Positions 60,380 through 64,000 of a stretch of 64,000 nt of DNA are shown one piece after another. Position numbers and translations under genes: made by a program. Origin of the DNA: Epinephelus fuscoguttatus. Lineage: Eukaryota > Chordata > Actinopteri > Perciformes > Serranidae. The stretch lies in contig NC_064769.1 in assembly GCF_011397635.1 (NCBI RefSeq), forward strand, positions 19,299,207 through 19,363,206, given 5' to 3'. The notes below the pieces were generated by a model. That model ran no database searches and was not told the DNA's origin. It saw only the letters and a list, made by a program, of their open reading frames with translations. Every line of letters starts with the position of its first letter. Positions within the stretch are counted from its first letter, which is position 1.

Positions 60380-61110
60380 GGGCCCAACAGTGTGTTGGTT
60401 GGAGCAACACATTCTCACTCCAACCTTGTCACATATTGACCTTTTGGGCATGGACTTCTCACATCCACATGTGACGTGCAAGGTACCCTGGGTGTGTTGA
60501 TTGAATGAATGAATGAATGAATGAAACTTGAATGAATGAATGAATGAATGAATGAATGAAACTTTATTGTCATTATACAAAACACGTACAATGAAATTGT
60601 GTTGGCTTCTCTCTATATAAATAAATAAACATTTAAGAAAAGGCACATATTAAAAACAATACAAGACATCAGCAGAGCAGCAGTATTAAAGTGTCAGTGC
60701 AATAAGTACCAAATTAAAGTGCAATATGTAATAAAAAAATGAGTAAGAGAATGAATTATAAAACGTTCTGATGTTCTGGGACACCGTGTCAAGTTCTCTT
60801 CTTTCAAGATACACTTTGTTTTCACAGGAAATTTAACATTTACATACAGTCTCTTTCAAAATAAACACACTACTTCGGTACAACACTGCGATTTTTTTTT
60901 TCCTTCAACAACAAACACACATAGTTAGGTTTAGGCAACAAAAACATTTGGTTAGGTTTAGGTAACAAAAGGAGGTGGTTGGGTTTAGGAAAAAAGAACA
61001 GGGTTTGGCTTTAGAATCCTACAGGACGCGAACACTGCTCTCTCCGGTGAAGGTCAGTGTTTGTTGGACCCATCCACCACACCTCCCGCCAGCCCCACTC
61101 GGACTTTTGC
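60380..61110 (+). repeat. Dispersed repeat with GTTAGGTTTAGG motifs, split by a LINE tail
   Basis: Blocks CTTGTCACATATTGACCTTT and CACATGTGACGTGCAAGGTA lie left of the LINE tail at 60498. GGGACACCGTGTCAAGTTCT, three GGTTAGGTTTAGG-like words and TTGTTGGACCCATCCACCAC lie right of it. I know these blocks as one contiguous percomorph repeat. A related fragment is at about 43463-43550. Confidence 0.65.
60498..60765 (-). mobile_element. L2-like LINE 3' end, antisense
   Basis: On the minus strand it reads CATTGTACGTGTTTTGTATA, then ATGACAATAAAGTTTCATTC, then a (ATTC)n tail (forward (TGAA)n at 60498-60559). This is the usual end of L2-clade elements. Only the 3' untranslated end is present, with no RT frame. 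Confidence 0.75.
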
Positions 61111-61404
61111 TGCCTTAACTTTCGCCCTTGTCCCGTCTCGTTTCCCCCAAAAGCTGCCGAGCACTGTTAAACTATAACGGCAACCAGCTGATGTTAAAAG
61201 ATGCGTTTTTTTGTTACATTCTGACGCCATAACTCACTGCCCAAGTGTCAGAATTCAGTGGCCTTGGATTGAGACTAGCTCAGTAGAGAGCTGGCCCTTG
61301 CAAGAGACTGAGAGAGATTGCCACGCCAGAAATATGCCTGTGTTCAAAGAAATTATTTTGATAGAAAAATTTCCATTTGCTATATATCATTGAACAGGCA
61401 AACC

Positions 61405-61407
<3 letters not shown>

Positions 61408-61460
<53 letters not shown>
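61408..61460. repeat. (GT)n microsatellite
   Basis: About 53 bp of GT dinucleotide. Confidence 0.97.
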
Positions 61461-61464
<4 letters not shown>

Positions 61465-61559
61465 GTCAGTAGCAATCAATAACAACATTCATTCATGTAA
61501 ATTAATATTTTCTTTGGTATTTTTGTCATATACAGATGAAATCATGGCTGCTGGGTAAC

Positions 61560-61720
61560 ATGTATGTTGACGTCATCCAGTGTCAAGTCTTTTTTTGATC
61601 ATGTGATGAGACAAGATGATACAGGTAGCTAGTTTAGGTGCAAAACCTGGCACAACAGCCTCTCATAATAGCCTGCACAGGGGCCCGTCGTAACTACCTT
61701 ACGCTGTTAGACAGCACTGT
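61560..61720 (-). repeat. Dispersed repeat, copy B
   Basis: Reverse complement shares AACTAGCTAC, TATCATCTTGTC, CACATGATCAA and GTAAGGTAGTTACGACGGGC with 38085-38410, in the same family order. Confidence 0.65.
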
Positions 61721-64000
61721 GTCTAACTTGTTAGCTGATCCTGTGGGGAACTCAAGGCTGTCTGGTCCCCGAGAGCTCAGGTTTGTGCTGGTTAGGGGTT
61801 CATCTCTGGAGCTGCTGCCTGCTCTACTTACAGTGAGGTGGTGTGTAGTGGCAGGGAGGGAGTCGGAGGACGAACAGTGATTCATGAAGCCGCAGCCATG
61901 AGCCCTTAGCTGTGGTTAGCGGAAGGCTAACCTATTGCAAGCCTATGGCAGTCAGAGATACTGAATATTTTTTTGCTTTTTTTTTTCCACAGCAGTTAAT
62001 TAATGATTGCGATCAGGATGTACAGAGAAGTTCAACAAATATATAAAAAAAATGCTTCTAAAATACGTTGCCTACCATAACTTTAATATTGATGAGCAGA
62101 TTTCTTGCAATCCACCAACTGGAGATACAGGGTTTTGTTTGGGTGGTGTTTATACTCTAATATATATACATTATTTATAAGATACAAGGACAAAGATTCT
62201 CATTATTCTTTCATTATCTCGATATTATGATTTTAATATTGGTTTATCTGTCTACCCTATATGACATCTGCATCTGTTGCCCTCCCCGAGGTTTCTCCTC
62301 TGAGTGTTTTCCTTATTGTGATTTGGGTCTATATAAATAAAATTTACTTGAATTACTTCTCCACTGACTGCTATCTCAGATGCAAATGTATTGCAGTAAT
62401 AATCCAAAGCACTTTTGGTACCATGACTCTAACAAAGCCAGCAGAAGTAAGACTCACAACAATAGGTATCTGCTGCTCAGGGAGGTGTTACGATTCTGAT
62501 CACATAAATGCTGTCTGCGGTTCGACCTCATAGTTTTCTGAAACTAAAGGTTCTTTAGTCAATTACAAAAGCAATCAATAATCCCAAATGAATCTTTGAC
62601 GGTAAGTTGTTTTGATGTAGGAGCCATTGATGAGATTTTTGCATCTTCTTTCTGCACTGTTAGTTTTATAGATTAGATTTGCCATGCGAAGAAAATGTTG
62701 TTCCAGTTTGTTTATTTAAAATATGACCCTTGTTTCTTTTAAAGAAACATGAATCTCATTACAAGTAGCTTAGTTAGACATCTCCTTAACTATTACAAGG
62801 AGTGGGATAATAATGCAGACATGCAACTGTATATGAATATAAGTTGTGCTCGAAAAGCAGTATGGGCTTGTTTGTGTTGCTTCTTGAATGTTTTACACAA
62901 AGCTATCTATTTCTTGATTACCTTAAGTAGGGATAATTTGCTTTGAATTATGGGTAAATTAAGACATTTTTTTCCAAACTAAAAACTTGAACTCTGCTCA
63001 AGTAGAGTATATGTATGTGTTTGGAATGCACCGAGCATACAACTGGATAAATGAGATTTTGATTATACTGTGCAAATTGTGTTTTGCTGTTGTTAAACAT
63101 CATCCCCAGTGTCTTCAGTTCATGAGGAATGCTTTTTTTGGGTTCTCTTTTCAGCATGCAAGAAAATCACAGTATTCTTCATGAATTTAAGGTAACACGT
63201 GGTGACTAACTGATATACAAATGGTCATTTTGAGGGTGAAGTATTCTTTTAATGTGGCAGAGCTCAGTAGCTCCACCAACTTGTCAATCAGGCTCAAGAT
63301 AGTTTTCGAGACTCTTCCAAACTACGACCACAGATTACAGCTTTTAACAACCCATATTCATGTTTAATGTTAGGCAGCCACCTCTAGTGCCATAGCAATT
63401 ATGATAGGAGTGAAGGAGGAAGTCAGGTGGTGTGGTATGAAGAGAGATAAATTCTACATATGAGGCTGCTGGGAGAGGTTTGCCTCAGGAGCTTTTTATG
63501 TCAGAAAGGAATTTCTTGGTTAGAGTTAGGGCAACAAACACAATATTGGTAAAATTAATAGATTTCTTCCTGAAAAGATAGTCTGCAAGAAAGCTGTCTA
63601 AGAAAACTTATCCCATGTGCAGAAGAGAATGAGGATGAAGAGCAATGTGTAGTTTCTGTTGGACAAGCAGTTAGCTTAGTTAGCTTGCTAAAGTATTGGC
63701 TTGTCCATTACAACAAATGCACTGTAATGTTAACACCCAGGGCCGCTGCTGGCCATTTGATTTGTTGCGTTTTTGTAAGCAGAGGAAATATATTTTCATT
63801 ATCAATGTTACAAATAAGAAACCAGAAATTTATAATAACAGTACATATAATACACTATAGAACTAACTACAGAACAAGCAAACGCAATCTTCTCCAATAA
63901 AACAAACAGCAGAATGGTAGGATACGAAAGGATATAATAAAACATGAATACCTTTATTATTAGAATAAATATAAATAAATATTAGGAAAAACAGAACTGT
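61721..64000. other. Right-hand edge, no gene recognised
   Basis: AT-rich sequence with small open frames only. The last 200 bp are very A/T-rich. I found no exon of the gene expected next to cabp7 by human order (NF2); it may lie beyond the edge or be elsewhere in fish. Confidence 0.45.

Noticed and set aside
60920-60990. Interstitial telomere array
   Set aside because: The words GTTAGGTTTAGG are spaced by unrelated sequence and belong to a dispersed repeat, not TTAGGG tandem units.
1-64000. A novel multi-gene system or gene cluster
   Set aside because: All convincing coding sequence is assigned to five known vertebrate genes; the rest is introns, UTRs and repeats.

Overview
The window is nuclear DNA from a ray-finned fish, most likely a percomorph teleost. 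Five split vertebrate genes can be rebuilt exon by exon with GT-AG introns and unbroken frames. The interspersed repeats (tRNA-derived SINEs, hAT-like and TTAA-flanked MITEs, L2-type LINE tails) are of kinds I know from percomorph genomes. There is no bacterial, plasmid or phage content. The species cannot be named from the sequence alone.

Layout, left to right. (1) The first two coding exons of srsf9 (splicing factor), minus strand, 307-839; the rest lies off the left edge, and a likely non-coding first exon and promoter sit near 2.6-2.74 kb. (2) prodh (mitochondrial proline dehydrogenase), plus strand, 14 coding exons, 5060-14294, 623 aa. (3) gal3st1 (cerebroside/galactosylceramide 3'-sulfotransferase), plus strand, 2 coding exons, 19110-20463, 424 aa. 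(4) A tight head-to-head pair: uqcr10 (complex III subunit, 63 aa, minus, 22792-23177) and zmat5 (U11/U12 snRNP 20 kDa protein, 175 aa, plus, 24522-25934), sharing a promoter of under 100 bp. (5) cabp7 (calneuron-2), minus strand, five coding exons from 53324 down to 33099, 213 aa, with a 19-kb first intron. (6) 53.3-64 kb, upstream of cabp7, with no recognised gene and many repeats.

The genes do not form a pathway. The informative point is conserved order: uqcr10-zmat5-cabp7 are also neighbours on human 22q12.2, and GAL3ST1 lies in the same human region (established knowledge). prodh and srsf9 start divergently about 2.3 kb apart.

The most notable non-genic structures are: a TTAA-flanked MITE whose empty site is preserved in a repeat copy next door (56048-56363); a fold-back copy of the same family with a perfect 49-bp inverted repeat, a nested MITE and a SINE (27477-28934); a 20-monomer minisatellite with a three-monomer higher-order period in cabp7 intron 1 (43611-44705); and a SINE with a clean 15-bp target duplication at the end of zmat5 (26231-26413). 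I did not find a previously undescribed multi-gene system. What stands out is transposon history and possible regulatory DNA around ordinary vertebrate genes.
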